Shown here: in pieces, positions 24,732 to 34,284 of the stretch | Numbering within the stretch: position 1 is the first letter of the stretch | Layout of the letters: each line of letters opens with the position of its first letter | NCBI RefSeq assembly: GCF_001613105.1 | Contig: NZ_BDBS01000053.1 | Coordinates: forward strand, 1 to 60,744 | Direction: 5' to 3' | Length of the DNA: 60,744 bases | From: Nocardia pseudobrasiliensis NBRC 108224 | GTDB lineage: Bacteria; Actinomycetota; Actinomycetes; Mycobacteriales; Mycobacteriaceae | Translations under genes and position numbers: made by a program | The notes under the pieces: model-generated | The model's database searches: none | What the model was told of the DNA's origin: nothing | Seen by the model: only the letters and a program-made list of their open reading frames with translations

Positions 24732-25786
24732 ACGGCGAACGGTCTCCTCTCATTTCGATCGGCGTGGTCGGCATCGTGGTCGCGGTCGCGATCTCGCTGT
24801 CGGCCCTGCAGTTCGATCGGCTGCCGTTCGTCAGGAGCGGCGCCGAGTTCAGCGCCTTCTTCGCCGATGCGGGCGGTTTGACGGTGGGCGATCCGGTGCA
24901 GGTCGCCGGGGTGCGCTCCGGGCGCGTGGAGGATGTGCGCCTGGACGGGGCCAAGGTGCGGGTCCGCTTCATCCTCGACGAGTCGATCCCGCTGGGCCGT
25001 CGCACCACCGCGGCGATCAAGACCAATACGATCCTGGGCCGCAAAACCCTCGAGGTGGTGCCGCAGGGCGACGGGGTGATCCGGCGCGACGATCCGATTC
25101 CGTTGGAGCGCACCACCTCTCCGTACTCGCTCAACGACGCGCTGGGCGATCTCACCAAAACCGTGCAGGGCCTGGATCTGGACCGGGTCAACACCACCCT
25201 GGACACGCTGTCGCAGACCTTCGCCGACACCCCGGCTCCGCTGCGTTCCGCGCTCGACGGCGTCACCGCGCTCTCGCGCAGCCTCAACGCCCGCGACAAG
25301 GCGCTGACCGAACTGCTCGGGCACGCCCAGAACGTCACCAAGGTGCTGTCGGACCGGGCCGATCAGATCAACGCGCTGCTGCTGGACGGCAACGATCTGC
25401 TCGGCGAGCTGGACGCCCGGCGCGCGGCGCTGAGTCAGCTGATCGTCTACGTCAACGGCCTGGCCCAGCAGCTGACCGGCTTCGTCAACGACAACGAGGC
25501 CGAGCTGAAACCCGCGCTGGACAAGCTGAATTCGGTGCTGGGACTGCTGCAGCGCAACAAGGACAATCTCGGCAAGGCGCTCGACGCGCTCGGCCCCTAT
25601 GCCGCGGCGCTGGGCGAACAGGTCGGCAGCGGGCCCTACTTCCAGGCCTATCTGTCCAATGTCGAGAGCATTCCGCTGCGCGCGCTGGTCGACGCGATGG
25701 TCTGGCCGGATCGGTTGCCGCAGGCACTGTCCGACGCCTTCGGCCTGCCGACCACCAGTCCTGCCGATCGGGAGCCGCCGCGATGA
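24728..25786 (+). CDS. mce4C: Mce4C, MCE-domain protein
   Basis: A 352-residue MCE protein. It has an N-terminal hydrophobic anchor (GVVGIVVAVAISLSALQF) and an MlaD domain (DAGGLTVGDPVQVAGVRSGRVEDV, TNTILGRKTLEVVPQG). A coiled-coil-prone helical region follows (ALLLDGNDLLGELDARRAALSQLI). It starts at the GTG at 24728, overlapping the mce4B stop (GTGA). It has no Cys-rich tail. Confidence 0.92.
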   Translation: MNGERSPLISIGVVGIVVAVAISLSALQFDRLPFVRSGAEFSAFFADAGGLTVGDPVQVAGVRSGRVEDVRLDGAKVRVRFILDESIPLGRRTTAAIKTNTILGRKTLEVVPQGDGVIRRDDPIPLERTTSPYSLNDALGDLTKTVQGLDLDRVNTTLDTLSQTFADTPAPLRSALDGVTALSRSLNARDKALTELLGHAQNVTKVLSDRADQINALLLDGNDLLGELDARRAALSQLIVYVNGLAQQLTGFVNDNEAELKPALDKLNSVLGLLQRNKDNLGKALDALGPYAAALGEQVGSGPYFQAYLSNVESIPLRALVDAMVWPDRLPQALSDAFGLPTTSPADREPPR

Positions 25787-27039
25787 ACGCATTACGCCGG
25801 ATGACCTCGGTGCCGCGCTGGGCCCGCCTGATCGCCGCCGCGCTGGTGGTGGCGCTGGCCGGTTGGATCGGCTACAGCGCGGTGACCAATATTGGAAAGA
25901 CCCACGTCACAGCGTATTTCCCGTCCACGACCGGACTGTATGCCGGGGATGACGTGCGCATCCTCGGGGTGAAGGTCGGGCGGATCGACTCGATCGAGCC
26001 GGGCCAGGACCGGGTGAAGGTGGCGATGACCGTCGATCGCGGCATCGACATCCCCGCCGACGCCCGCGCGGTGACCATCTCGCCCTCGCTGGTGTCGGCC
26101 CGGTTCGTGCAGTTGGCGCCCGCCTATGTCGGCGGCCCGAAGATGCACGACAATGCCGAGATCCCGATCGAGCACACCGCGGTGCCCGTGGAATGGGACG
26201 ACATCAAGGCCGAATTGACCAAGCTGTCACAGGCTCTGGGGCCGGTCGGCGACGACAAGCAGGGTTCGTTCGGCCGCTTCGTCGGCACCGCCGCGGACAA
26301 TCTCGGCAACGGCAATGCCCAGTCCTTCCGGGACACCCTGCGGGAACTGTCGGCCACGCTCGACACGCTGTCGGACGGTCGCACCGATCTGTTCGGCACG
26401 ATTCGCAATCTGCAGCAGTTCGTCGATGTGCTGTCCAATAGCAATGAGCAGATCGTGCAGTTCGGCGGGCGGCTGGCCTCGGTGTCCTCGGTGCTGGCGG
26501 GCGTCTCCTCGGATCTCGGTGCGGGACTGGACAATCTGGATTCCGCGGTGGCCGATGTGAAGCGATTCCTCGACGAGCGTGGCGGCGCGCTGACCGAGAG
26601 CGTGCAGCGGCTCACCGATGTCACCCAGTTGCTCGCCGACAAGCGACCCGAACTCGAGCGAGTGCTGCACGCGGGCCCGAACGGGCTGGTGAACTTCTAT
26701 CAGATCTACAAGCCCGCCCAGGGTTCGCTCGCGGGCGCGCTGGTCGGTACGAACTTCGCCAATCCCGTCCAATTCCTGTGCGGTGCGGTCGAGGGCATCC
26801 AGGCCGACGACTCCGACAAATCCGCGGCGCTGTGCCGGCAGTATCTGAGCCCGGTGCTGAACTCGCTGATGATGAACTACCCACCGCTGCTGGTGAATCC
26901 GGCGTCCACCCAGACGGCGTTCCCCAGTCAGCTCGTCTACAGCACCCCGGAACTCGCCGACCGGGCCGGGGCGCAGGCTCCTCCGGTCTCGGTGCCCAAC
27001 GGCATCGCCGGACTCGCACTTCCGGGAGGCGGGCGATGA
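25783..27039 (+). CDS. mce4D: Mce4D, MCE-domain protein
   Basis: A 418-residue MCE protein with an anchor at about 12-34, an MlaD domain (TTGLYAGDDVRILGVKVGRIDSIEPG) and a long helical tail ending in a Pro-containing segment. The frame is open far upstream through mce4C, but the ATG at 25783 overlapping the mce4C stop by 4 bases is the true start. It is slightly shorter than M. tuberculosis Mce4D as I recall it. Confidence 0.92.
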   Translation: MNALRRMTSVPRWARLIAAALVVALAGWIGYSAVTNIGKTHVTAYFPSTTGLYAGDDVRILGVKVGRIDSIEPGQDRVKVAMTVDRGIDIPADARAVTISPSLVSARFVQLAPAYVGGPKMHDNAEIPIEHTAVPVEWDDIKAELTKLSQALGPVGDDKQGSFGRFVGTAADNLGNGNAQSFRDTLRELSATLDTLSDGRTDLFGTIRNLQQFVDVLSNSNEQIVQFGGRLASVSSVLAGVSSDLGAGLDNLDSAVADVKRFLDERGGALTESVQRLTDVTQLLADKRPELERVLHAGPNGLVNFYQIYKPAQGSLAGALVGTNFANPVQFLCGAVEGIQADDSDKSAALCRQYLSPVLNSLMMNYPPLLVNPASTQTAFPSQLVYSTPELADRAGAQAPPVSVPNGIAGLALPGGGR

Positions 27040-28268
27040 AAAGAAGACTGCGGGTCGCGGGTGTGGCGATCGGGCTGGCGGTACTGCTGGGGGCGACCGG
27101 CTGTCAGTGGGACGGCCTGAACTCGCTGCCCATGCCGGGCGCGGCGGGTACCGGTGCGGGTTCGTGGCGGGTGCGCATCCAGATGCCGAATGTGACCACG
27201 CTGACCCGTAATTCGCCGGTCAAGGTGGACGACGTGACCGTGGGAACGGTGACCGGGATCGAGGTGGAGAACTGGCACGCGCTGGTCACCGTGAGCCTCG
27301 ACCGGGATGTGAAATTGCCCGCCAACGCGATCGCGCGGATCGGGCAGACCAGCCTGCTGGGCAGCAATCACGTCGAACTGGCCGCGCCCCAGGGCGTGCA
27401 GCCGCAGGGGCAACTGAAAAACGGCGACACCATCCCGCTGGATCGCGCCGGAACCTTCCCGAGCACCGAGCAGACGCTGTCGTCGCTGTCTGTGGTGCTC
27501 AACGGCGGCGGTATCTCACAGCTCGAGACCATCACCCATGAGCTCAACGCGACCTTCACCGGCCGTCAGGACGCGATTCGCGATCTGCTTCCCCAATTGA
27601 CCCAGCTGACAACGACTCTCGATCAGCAGACCGGTGACATCATCGCCGCCATGGGTGGGCTGGACCGGTTCGCCGGGCAGCTGGCCCAGCAGAAGGATCA
27701 GGTGGCCGCGGCCATCCAGAACATCCACCCGGCGCTGACGGTGCTGGCGGATCGGCGCGAGAACATCACCAAAACCATTACCGCGCTGGGTGATCTGAGC
27801 GAGGTCGTGCAGCGGGTGATCGCGCAGGGCGGCCACGATCTGAAGGCGAATCTGGCCAATCTGTGGCCCACGCTGCAGTCGCTGGCCGATACCGGTGACC
27901 GCCTCGCGAATTCGCTGCAGCTGCTGCTGACCTTTCCATTCCCGATCAAGGGCATCAACAAGGCGGTCAAGGGCGACTACATGAACCTGTTCGTCACCTA
28001 CGACCTGACCGGCGCCCGCATGGATTCCAACTGGCTGACCGGCACCCCGCTCGGCGGGGCGTTCGGCGGCGTGCAGGCCAAATACGGCGTCGAGGCGGCG
28101 CTGGGCACGATCGCGGGGACGGCCGGTGTGAAGGGCGATCCGGTGCAGGGCCCGCTGCAGCCGCCGCAACCGACGCCGAGCATTCCGGGGCTGCCGCCGA
28201 TTCCGGGCCTGCCCGCCATCCCCGGCCTGACGGTTCCCGGTGCGCCGCAAGGAGGTCCGGGGCAATGA
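27036..28268 (+). CDS. mce4E: Mce4E lipoprotein (LprN-type)
   Basis: A 410-residue MCE protein made as a lipoprotein: a short basic N-terminus, a hydrophobic core, then the lipobox LGATGC with Cys23 as the lipidated residue. An MlaD domain follows (about 50-130). The C-terminus ends in a Pro/Gly/Ile-rich stretch with repeats of the type PGLPPIPGLPAIPGL. This is typical of the E position in mce operons. It overlaps mce4D and mce4F by 4 bases each. Confidence 0.93.
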   Translation: MKRRLRVAGVAIGLAVLLGATGCQWDGLNSLPMPGAAGTGAGSWRVRIQMPNVTTLTRNSPVKVDDVTVGTVTGIEVENWHALVTVSLDRDVKLPANAIARIGQTSLLGSNHVELAAPQGVQPQGQLKNGDTIPLDRAGTFPSTEQTLSSLSVVLNGGGISQLETITHELNATFTGRQDAIRDLLPQLTQLTTTLDQQTGDIIAAMGGLDRFAGQLAQQKDQVAAAIQNIHPALTVLADRRENITKTITALGDLSEVVQRVIAQGGHDLKANLANLWPTLQSLADTGDRLANSLQLLLTFPFPIKGINKAVKGDYMNLFVTYDLTGARMDSNWLTGTPLGGAFGGVQAKYGVEAALGTIAGTAGVKGDPVQGPLQPPQPTPSIPGLPPIPGLPAIPGLTVPGAPQGGPGQ

Positions 28269-29668
28269 AACTCACCCGGTTCGTACGCACCCAGCTGATC
28301 ATCTTCTCGGTGCTGACGGTGGTCGGCGTCGTGGTGATGGCCGCGAGCTATATCCATCTGCCCGCGATGTTCGGCGTCGGTCGCTACACCGTGACGGTGA
28401 AACTGGTGGCCACGGGCGGGCTGTATCCGACCGCGAACGTCGCCTATCGCGGCACGAATATCGGCAAGGTCGACGAGGTGCGGCTCACCCCCGACGGGGT
28501 GGACGCGAAGCTGTCGATCAACAGTGACTACAAGGTGCCCGCCGATGTGGACGCCTACGTCAAGAGCGTATCGGCGGTCGGCGAGCAGTACGTCGATCTG
28601 GTGCCCACGGCCTCGCCGCACGGCGGCAATCTGGGCGACGGTTCGGTGATTCCGGTGGAGCGCACCAAACTTCCGCAGGATGTCGGCGCCATGCTCGATC
28701 AGGCCGACCGACTGCTGTCCACGGTGGCCGATACCAAACTGCGGCAGCTCATCGACGACGCGTTCATCGCCTTCAACGGGGCCGGGCCGGATCTGCAGAA
28801 GTTCATCGACTCCGCGTCGCTGCTGGTGCAGGAGGCCAAGGCGAATACCGGGCAGACCAAGGATCTGCTGGAGAAGATCGGGCCGCTGCTGGACACCCAG
28901 AACCGCTCCGATGCCGCCGTGCGCTCCTGGACCCGGGATCTGGCGACGCTGACCGATCAACTGCGCCAGCACGATCCCTCGCTGGGACAACTGCTCGACC
29001 GCACGCCCTCGGCCGCGCAGAAGGTGAGCTCGACGTTCCAGGATCTGAAACCGACACTGCCGCTACTGCTGTCGAATCTGGTGACCGTCGGGCAGGTGGG
29101 CGTGACCTATCACGCCGGGCTGGAACAGATTCTGGTCGTCTTCCCGCCGCTGATCGCGGCGCTGATGACCTCGGCGAGTACCGCGCCGTCGAAATACGGT
29201 GCGGTCGTGGACTTCGCGCTCGGCCTCAACGATCCGCCGGGCTGCACCACGGGCTTCCTGCCGCCGGAGCAGTGGCGCTCCCCGGCCGATTTCAGCACCC
29301 CGGACACACCCGAGTCGTACTGCAAGATTCCGCAGAACTCGCAGACCTCGGTGCGCGGTATCCGCAACTTCCCGTGCGAGGACGTGCCCGGTAAGCGCGC
29401 GCCGACCCCGGAGATCTGCCACGATCCGCGCGGCTATGTTCCCCAGGGCGACAATCCGCCCAGCGGTAAGCCCAATCCGGTGCCCGCGGCGGGCGGACCC
29501 GCCGAGGCACAGACCCATCCTGCGGCCGTGAACAGGCAGTACGATCCCGGCACCGGCACATTTCTCGGTCCCGACGGCCGAACCTATCGGGAAGGCGACG
29601 TCGCAGCGGGTGGTTCGGGAACGGTACCGTCGAGCTGGCAGACGATGCTCGAGGAGCAGCAACGATGA
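28265..29668 (+). CDS. mce4F: Mce4F, MCE-domain protein
   Basis: A 467-residue last MCE subunit with a signal-anchor (about 10-30), an MlaD domain (ATGGLYPTANVAYRGTNIGKV), a helical region, and a Cys-containing C-terminal part (PPGCTTGF, YCKIPQNSQ, NFPCED, EICHDPR). That C-terminal part is typical of F-type Mce proteins. It overlaps mce4E and mas4A by 4 bases. Shorter than M. tuberculosis Mce4F as I recall it, without obvious truncation. Confidence 0.92.
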   Translation: MKLTRFVRTQLIIFSVLTVVGVVVMAASYIHLPAMFGVGRYTVTVKLVATGGLYPTANVAYRGTNIGKVDEVRLTPDGVDAKLSINSDYKVPADVDAYVKSVSAVGEQYVDLVPTASPHGGNLGDGSVIPVERTKLPQDVGAMLDQADRLLSTVADTKLRQLIDDAFIAFNGAGPDLQKFIDSASLLVQEAKANTGQTKDLLEKIGPLLDTQNRSDAAVRSWTRDLATLTDQLRQHDPSLGQLLDRTPSAAQKVSSTFQDLKPTLPLLLSNLVTVGQVGVTYHAGLEQILVVFPPLIAALMTSASTAPSKYGAVVDFALGLNDPPGCTTGFLPPEQWRSPADFSTPDTPESYCKIPQNSQTSVRGIRNFPCEDVPGKRAPTPEICHDPRGYVPQGDNPPSGKPNPVPAAGGPAEAQTHPAAVNRQYDPGTGTFLGPDGRTYREGDVAAGGSGTVPSSWQTMLEEQQR

Positions 29669-30387
29669 GCGAAACCAAAGACACCGAGGGGCGGGGACGG
29701 CGGCGCGCGGTGCGGTCGGCGGGACCGGCCGAGGGTGCCACCGAGGTGGAGCCGATCGTGGAGCGGTCCGCGGTCACGGCGAAATTCGACGCCCCGGTGG
29801 TCGAGCCCACGGTTGTGTCCGAACCGGCCGTCGCGGCAATCGAATCGGCGGCCCCGGACGCGGCGGCCGGTGGGGACGGCCCCGCGAAGTCCGGCCGCCT
29901 GGGAGCGCTCGGTTGGGCGGCCGCGGTGATCGCGGTGCTGTCGGCGCTGGCACTGATCGGATCCGGCGGCCTGTACATCTATCACGACCGGCACGCGAAC
30001 GCGCTCGACACCCGGCGGGCCGACTATGTGCAGACCGCCAAGCAGGCGGTGCTCAACCTCACCAATATCAAGGACGACACCGCGCAGCAGGACATCGATC
30101 GGGTGCTCTCGGTCGCCTCGGGCCAGCTCAAGGAGGAGTACGCCTCCCGTAAGGACGCCTACGCGCAGGTCGTGCAGCAGGCCAAGGTCAGGGCCACCGG
30201 CGAGATCATCGACGCGGCGATCGAAAGCGACGACGACGACACCGCCCGGGTTCTGGTGGCCGCCAAGCAGACACTGACCAATGCGGCCTCCGCCGATCCG
30301 CAGCAGCGGTACTACCGCTTCCGGATCACCGTTGGCCACGGTGACGACGGACATCTCACCGCCTCACAAGTGGAGTTCGTGCCATGA
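29665..30387 (+). CDS. Mce4-associated membrane protein (Mas4A)
   Basis: A 240-residue protein with an acidic, low-complexity cytoplasmic N-terminus of about 80 residues, one membrane span (WAAAVIAVLSALALIGSGGLYI) and an extracytoplasmic domain of the Mce-associated (VirB8-like) type. Such proteins, encoded at the end of mce operons, stabilise the importer. The ATG overlaps the mce4F stop. Confidence 0.85.
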   Translation: MSETKDTEGRGRRRAVRSAGPAEGATEVEPIVERSAVTAKFDAPVVEPTVVSEPAVAAIESAAPDAAAGGDGPAKSGRLGALGWAAAVIAVLSALALIGSGGLYIYHDRHANALDTRRADYVQTAKQAVLNLTNIKDDTAQQDIDRVLSVASGQLKEEYASRKDAYAQVVQQAKVRATGEIIDAAIESDDDDTARVLVAAKQTLTNAASADPQQRYYRFRITVGHGDDGHLTASQVEFVP

Positions 30388-30872
30388 CCGCCAAACTGCG
30401 CCCGTACCTGTTCGCCGGGGCCGCGATCCTGTTCGTGGCCGCCGTGGCGGTGGGCGGGTTCGTCGGCTGGGGCATCTGGTCGGACCGGCAGGCCGAGCAG
30501 GCCCGCGGCGATTCGACAACGGCCGCGCGCCGGACCGTACAGGCCATGTTCAGCTACGACTTCCACACCGTCGACACCGAACTACCCAGGGCCGCCGACA
30601 ATCTCACCCCGGAGTTCCGCAAGGACTACCTCAAGCTGGTCAACGATGTCATCGCCAAGGGCGCCAAGGAGAAGGAGCTCACCGTCAAGGCCAATACCCA
30701 GGCCAGCGGTGTGGTCTCCGCCGATCGCTCGCACGCGGTGGTGCTGCTCTATCTGAACCAGATCACCACCAGCAAGGACGCCCCGCAGGGCACGGTCACT
30801 CCGAGCCGGGTGCGCGTCACCCTGGACAAGGAGGACGGGCACTGGCTGGTGGCGCAGGTGACGCCGGTCTGA
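30384..30872 (+). CDS. Mce4-associated membrane protein (Mas4B)
   Basis: A 162-residue second Mce-associated protein: N-terminal span (YLFAGAAILFVAAVAVGGFVGWGIW), then a VirB8/NTF2-like extracytoplasmic domain ending in TLDKEDGHWLVAQVTPV. It is the last gene of the yrbE4A-mas4B transcription unit, coupled by a 4-base overlap. No clear terminator was seen in the 91 bp that follow. Confidence 0.85.
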   Translation: MTAKLRPYLFAGAAILFVAAVAVGGFVGWGIWSDRQAEQARGDSTTAARRTVQAMFSYDFHTVDTELPRAADNLTPEFRKDYLKLVNDVIAKGAKEKELTVKANTQASGVVSADRSHAVVLLYLNQITTSKDAPQGTVTPSRVRVTLDKEDGHWLVAQVTPV

Positions 30873-30963
30873 GCGAATCCGGTCGTTAAGCGGAAGACCC
30901 TGTCCCCCTTAAGGACTGCGCTCTACATTCGAGGCACAGTGTTCGGCGACGCCGGGAGGGGCG

Positions 30964-32331
30964 ATGGTGGCGACCGCGTCGGGTGCGGCGGAATCCGGTA
31001 TCGAACCGGCGGAAGCCAGGACCGAGACGCGCTGGAACCTGTGGACTCGCATCGGATTTCGATTCGGGTTCTGTTATTTCGGGTCGTTCGGGCTGGCGGC
31101 CGTGCTGGGGTTGACGCCGATCCTGTTGGCGGGGGCGGGATTGCACCTGTCCTGGTTGTCGGTGTCGCGGGTGTTGGATCGGGTGCGGCCGCCGATCGAG
31201 TGGGTCGGTGGCCGGGTGCTCGGGTTGCGGGTGGAGAGTACGCAGGTCGGTAGCGACAGCGCCTTCCAGTGGACCGTGCTGTTCTCGATGGTGGTGGCCG
31301 CCGCGGTGGTCACGGTGGTGTGGTCGGTGCTGGATCGTCGGCGCGGTGGATATCCGCGGCTGCTGGCCTGGTTCCGGGTGTATCTGCGGTTCGTGCTGGC
31401 CACGGCGATGTTCTATTTCGGCATGGCCAAGGCGATTCCGACGCAGATGCCGTTCGTATTGAGTCGGCTGGTGGAACCGTTCGGCAACTTCAGCCCGGAG
31501 GGGGTGCTGTGGTCGCAAGTCGGGATTTCCCAGCCGTACGAGATCGCGCTGGGCGCGGCCGAACTGCTCGGCGGGGTGCTGCTGCTGGTCCCGCGGGCCA
31601 CGGCCGCGGGCGCGCTGCTGTGCGCGGTCGATATGACCCAGGTGTTCCTTCTGAACCTGACCTACGACATCCGACTGAAGACGGTGTCGTCACAGTTGTT
31701 GCTGCTCAGCCTGTTTCTGCTCGCTCCGCACGCGCGGCGGCTCGGCGCGGTCCTGTTCTCCGATCGGGCGGCGCCCGCGGCCCGTCCGGCGGCGCTGTTC
31801 GCGACCCGGCGGGCGAATCGGATCGCGCTGGGCGTGCAGCTCGGCGTCGGCCTGCTGCTGTTGGGTGTGACGGGCGCGCAGAACTGGCAGCAGTGGCACA
31901 GGCCCGCACCGGAGCTGTACGGCATCTATCGGGTCGACGGGTTCTCCGCCGAGGGCTACCGGCGCGATCCGCTGCTCACCGACGAGCTGCGGTGGCGGCA
32001 TGTGGTCGTCGATCGACCCTTCCACGTCACCGATCCGGTCGTGCTGACCATTCAGCACATGGACGATTCGTTCGAAATGTACGGCGGCACAATCGATCCC
32101 GCGCGACACTACATCGATCTCGAGCATGCGCTCGAACTCGGCACCTACCGGCAGGCCCCGGTCCGGGTGCGGCTGAGCTACTGGTGGCCCGAGGCCGGGC
32201 GGCTGGTCATCGATGCGGACGACTATGCGGGACATCGCATTCACGCCTGGTTCACCAAATTGGATCCGAAGGCGTTCCCGCTGACCGAGCGCGGCTTCAG
32301 CTGGGTGCAGGAGCGGCCCTACAACCGCTGA
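30964..32331 (+). CDS. DoxX-like multi-spanning membrane protein
   Basis: A 455-residue protein with roughly eight hydrophobic segments between residues 20 and 300. The central LRFVLATAMFYFGMAKAIPTQ and YEIALGAAELLGGVLLLVP segments resemble DoxX/SURF4-type proteins. The last ~140 residues are soluble, with several Trp and Tyr (QNWQQWHRPAPELYGIYRVDGF). CGGGAGGGG precedes the ATG. It follows mce4 but has its own start region. Function unknown. Its stop abuts that of otsA in the palindrome TGATCA. Confidence 0.65.
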   Translation: MVATASGAAESGIEPAEARTETRWNLWTRIGFRFGFCYFGSFGLAAVLGLTPILLAGAGLHLSWLSVSRVLDRVRPPIEWVGGRVLGLRVESTQVGSDSAFQWTVLFSMVVAAAVVTVVWSVLDRRRGGYPRLLAWFRVYLRFVLATAMFYFGMAKAIPTQMPFVLSRLVEPFGNFSPEGVLWSQVGISQPYEIALGAAELLGGVLLLVPRATAAGALLCAVDMTQVFLLNLTYDIRLKTVSSQLLLLSLFLLAPHARRLGAVLFSDRAAPAARPAALFATRRANRIALGVQLGVGLLLLGVTGAQNWQQWHRPAPELYGIYRVDGFSAEGYRRDPLLTDELRWRHVVVDRPFHVTDPVVLTIQHMDDSFEMYGGTIDPARHYIDLEHALELGTYRQAPVRVRLSYWWPEAGRLVIDADDYAGHRIHAWFTKLDPKAFPLTERGFSWVQERPYNR

Positions 32332-33876
32332 TCAGCTCGCCTCGGGATCGATGTCGTCATCGGACAGCAGCGCGCTGCCCGCCACCCGATCCTGGGCCAG
32401 CGCGTCGAGGAAGGCGCGAGCCCAGCGGTCCACGTCGTGGGTGAGGACCTGGCGGCGCAGCGCGCGCATGCGGCGGCGGCGAGTATCCGGATCGTCGGAC
32501 AGGGCGTGGGTGATGGCATCCTTCACGCTGTCCAGATCGTGTGGGTTGCACAGGTAGGCCTGGCGCAATTCGGCTGCGGCGCCGGTGAATTCGCTCAGCA
32601 CGAGCGCGCCGTTGAGGCCGCTGTGGCAGGCGACGTACTCCTTGGCGACCAGATTCATGCCGTCGCGCAGCGGGGTGACGAGCATGCCGTCCGCGGCGAC
32701 GAAGAAGGCGATCAGCTCGTCGCGGGGGATCGGCCGGTGCAGATAGTGCACGACCGGGAAGCCGACCCGGGCGAATTCACCGTTGATGCGTCCGACCTGG
32801 CGCTCGATATCGCTGCGCATCTGGATGTAGCTCTCGACCCGCTCGCGGCTGGGCGTGGCCAACTGCACCATCACCGTCTCGCTCGGATCGATGCGGCCCT
32901 CTTGGAGCAGCTCGTCGAGGGCGGCCAGGCGGATATCAATACCCTTGGTGTAGTCGAGCCGATCGACGCCGAGCAGGATGTTCTTGGGATTGCCCAGCTC
33001 CGAACGGATCTGGGCGGCCCGTTCGCGCACCGAGCGACGGCGCGACAGCTCGTCGAGTTCGGCCGAGGCGATCGAGATCGGGAACGCGCCCACCCGCACG
33101 GTGCGGAAACCCACCTGCACCACACCGAGTTTCGAACGGATGCCCACATTGCCGCGCGAAGTCGGCTGTCCGGCAAGGCGTCTGGCCAGATACAGGAAGT
33201 TCTGCGCGCCGCCGGGCAGATGGAAGCCGATCAGATCCGCGCCGAGCAGACCCTCCACGATCTCGGTCCGCCACGGCAGCTGCATGAACAGCTCCACCGG
33301 CGGGAACGGGATGTGCAGGAAGAATCCGATGGTCAGATCGGGCCGCAGCATGCGCAGCATCTTCGGCACCAGCTGCAGCTGATAGTCCTGCACCCAGACC
33401 GTCGCGCCCTCGGCGGCGACCTTCGCGGTGTGCTCGGCGAAGCGGCGATTGACGTTGACGTAGGCCGCCCACCACTCGCGGTGGTACTCCGGGCGGACGA
33501 TCACATCGTGATACAGCGGCCACAGGGTTCCGTTGGAGAAACCCTCGTAGTAGTCGGCGACCTCCTGGGCGGCCAGTGGTACCGGATGTAGCTCGAGGCC
33601 GTCCTCGATGATCGGATCGAGGTCGACATCGGGCACACCCGCCCAACCGACCCAGGCGCCGTTGTTGTTGCGCAACACCGACTCCAGCGCCGTCACCAGC
33701 CCGCCCGGGCTGCGCTTCCAGCGCTTGGAGCCGTCGGGTAGTCGCTCCAGATCCACGGGCAGCCGGTTGGCGACCACGACGAATCCGGAGCCCGCCCCAT
33801 CACCCTGGTAGCCCTTGGGTTCGGAATCCATATCGGGTACAGCGTGCTCGGGTCTGTCGGTCTGGGGTTCGGTCAC
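32332..33876 (-). CDS. otsA: Trehalose-6-phosphate synthase OtsA
   Basis: A 514-residue GT20 glycosyltransferase making trehalose 6-phosphate from UDP/ADP-glucose and glucose 6-phosphate. Motifs: VVANRLPVDLERL with KRSPGGLVTAL (sugar-phosphate binding), VWVQDYQLQLVPKMLR, FFLHIPFPPVELF, GVDRLDYTKGIDIRL and PLRDGMNLVAKEYVACH. The last two form the nucleotide-sugar site. The start GTG at 33876 has GGAGG upstream. M. tuberculosis otsA (Rv3490) is likewise close to mce4, so the neighbourhood is conserved. Trehalose supplies the mycolate carrier and osmoprotection. Confidence 0.94.
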   Translation of the reverse strand: MTEPQTDRPEHAVPDMDSEPKGYQGDGAGSGFVVVANRLPVDLERLPDGSKRWKRSPGGLVTALESVLRNNNGAWVGWAGVPDVDLDPIIEDGLELHPVPLAAQEVADYYEGFSNGTLWPLYHDVIVRPEYHREWWAAYVNVNRRFAEHTAKVAAEGATVWVQDYQLQLVPKMLRMLRPDLTIGFFLHIPFPPVELFMQLPWRTEIVEGLLGADLIGFHLPGGAQNFLYLARRLAGQPTSRGNVGIRSKLGVVQVGFRTVRVGAFPISIASAELDELSRRRSVRERAAQIRSELGNPKNILLGVDRLDYTKGIDIRLAALDELLQEGRIDPSETVMVQLATPSRERVESYIQMRSDIERQVGRINGEFARVGFPVVHYLHRPIPRDELIAFFVAADGMLVTPLRDGMNLVAKEYVACHSGLNGALVLSEFTGAAAELRQAYLCNPHDLDSVKDAITHALSDDPDTRRRRMRALRRQVLTHDVDRWARAFLDALAQDRVAGSALLSDDDIDPEAS

Positions 33877-33922
33877 TGGATCCTCCGCTCGGGCCCGCTG
33901 TAGTAGTGGAAACTCCGACCGG

Positions 33923-34093
33923 CTAGTCGCCCCGGCCGGTCGGCCCGATGCCGAGCATCGAGAGCAGCATTCGGCACTCGTCGGCGTCGGTGGCGTAGGC
34001 GGCGACGACTCGCTGGGCTTGCCGGGCAGTCTCGTCGGCGAGCGGTTCCAGGTCGTCGTCCGCGATGTCGTTGGCGCCCTTCGCGGCCATCAT
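33923..34093 (-). CDS. Small conserved acidic protein upstream of otsA
   Basis: A 56-residue protein with a helical core DETARQAQRVVAAYATDADECRMLLSMLGIG. It lies on the same strand 46 nt upstream of otsA, and a small gene (Rv3489) is also next to otsA in M. tuberculosis. GAGAGGA precedes two ATG codons at 34093 and 34090; either could be used. No known domain is recognised. A role linked to otsA is suggested only by position. Confidence 0.6.
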   Translation of the reverse strand: MMAAKGANDIADDDLEPLADETARQAQRVVAAYATDADECRMLLSMLGIGPTGRGD

Positions 34094-34284
34094 CGTGTCC
34101 TCTCGGCTCGGGTGATTTGTCACGGTTACGAGAAGTCAATGGTATCGGGCGTGGTCCACCGAGCCGTCGCCTCGGTGCCGACCGCGCCCTAACCGCAATA
34201 CCCTCTCGGCACCGGGGAAACGTCCTCGTGCGGCAAAGCTATACCGTGGAGGGAGTCTAATGTCGCGGGAAAGGGATCAGCATT

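Noticed and set aside
24718..25782. Apparent N-terminal extension of mce4D through mce4C
   Set aside because: The frame is merely open; mce4C is translated in another frame and mce4D has a normal 4-base-overlap start at 25783.
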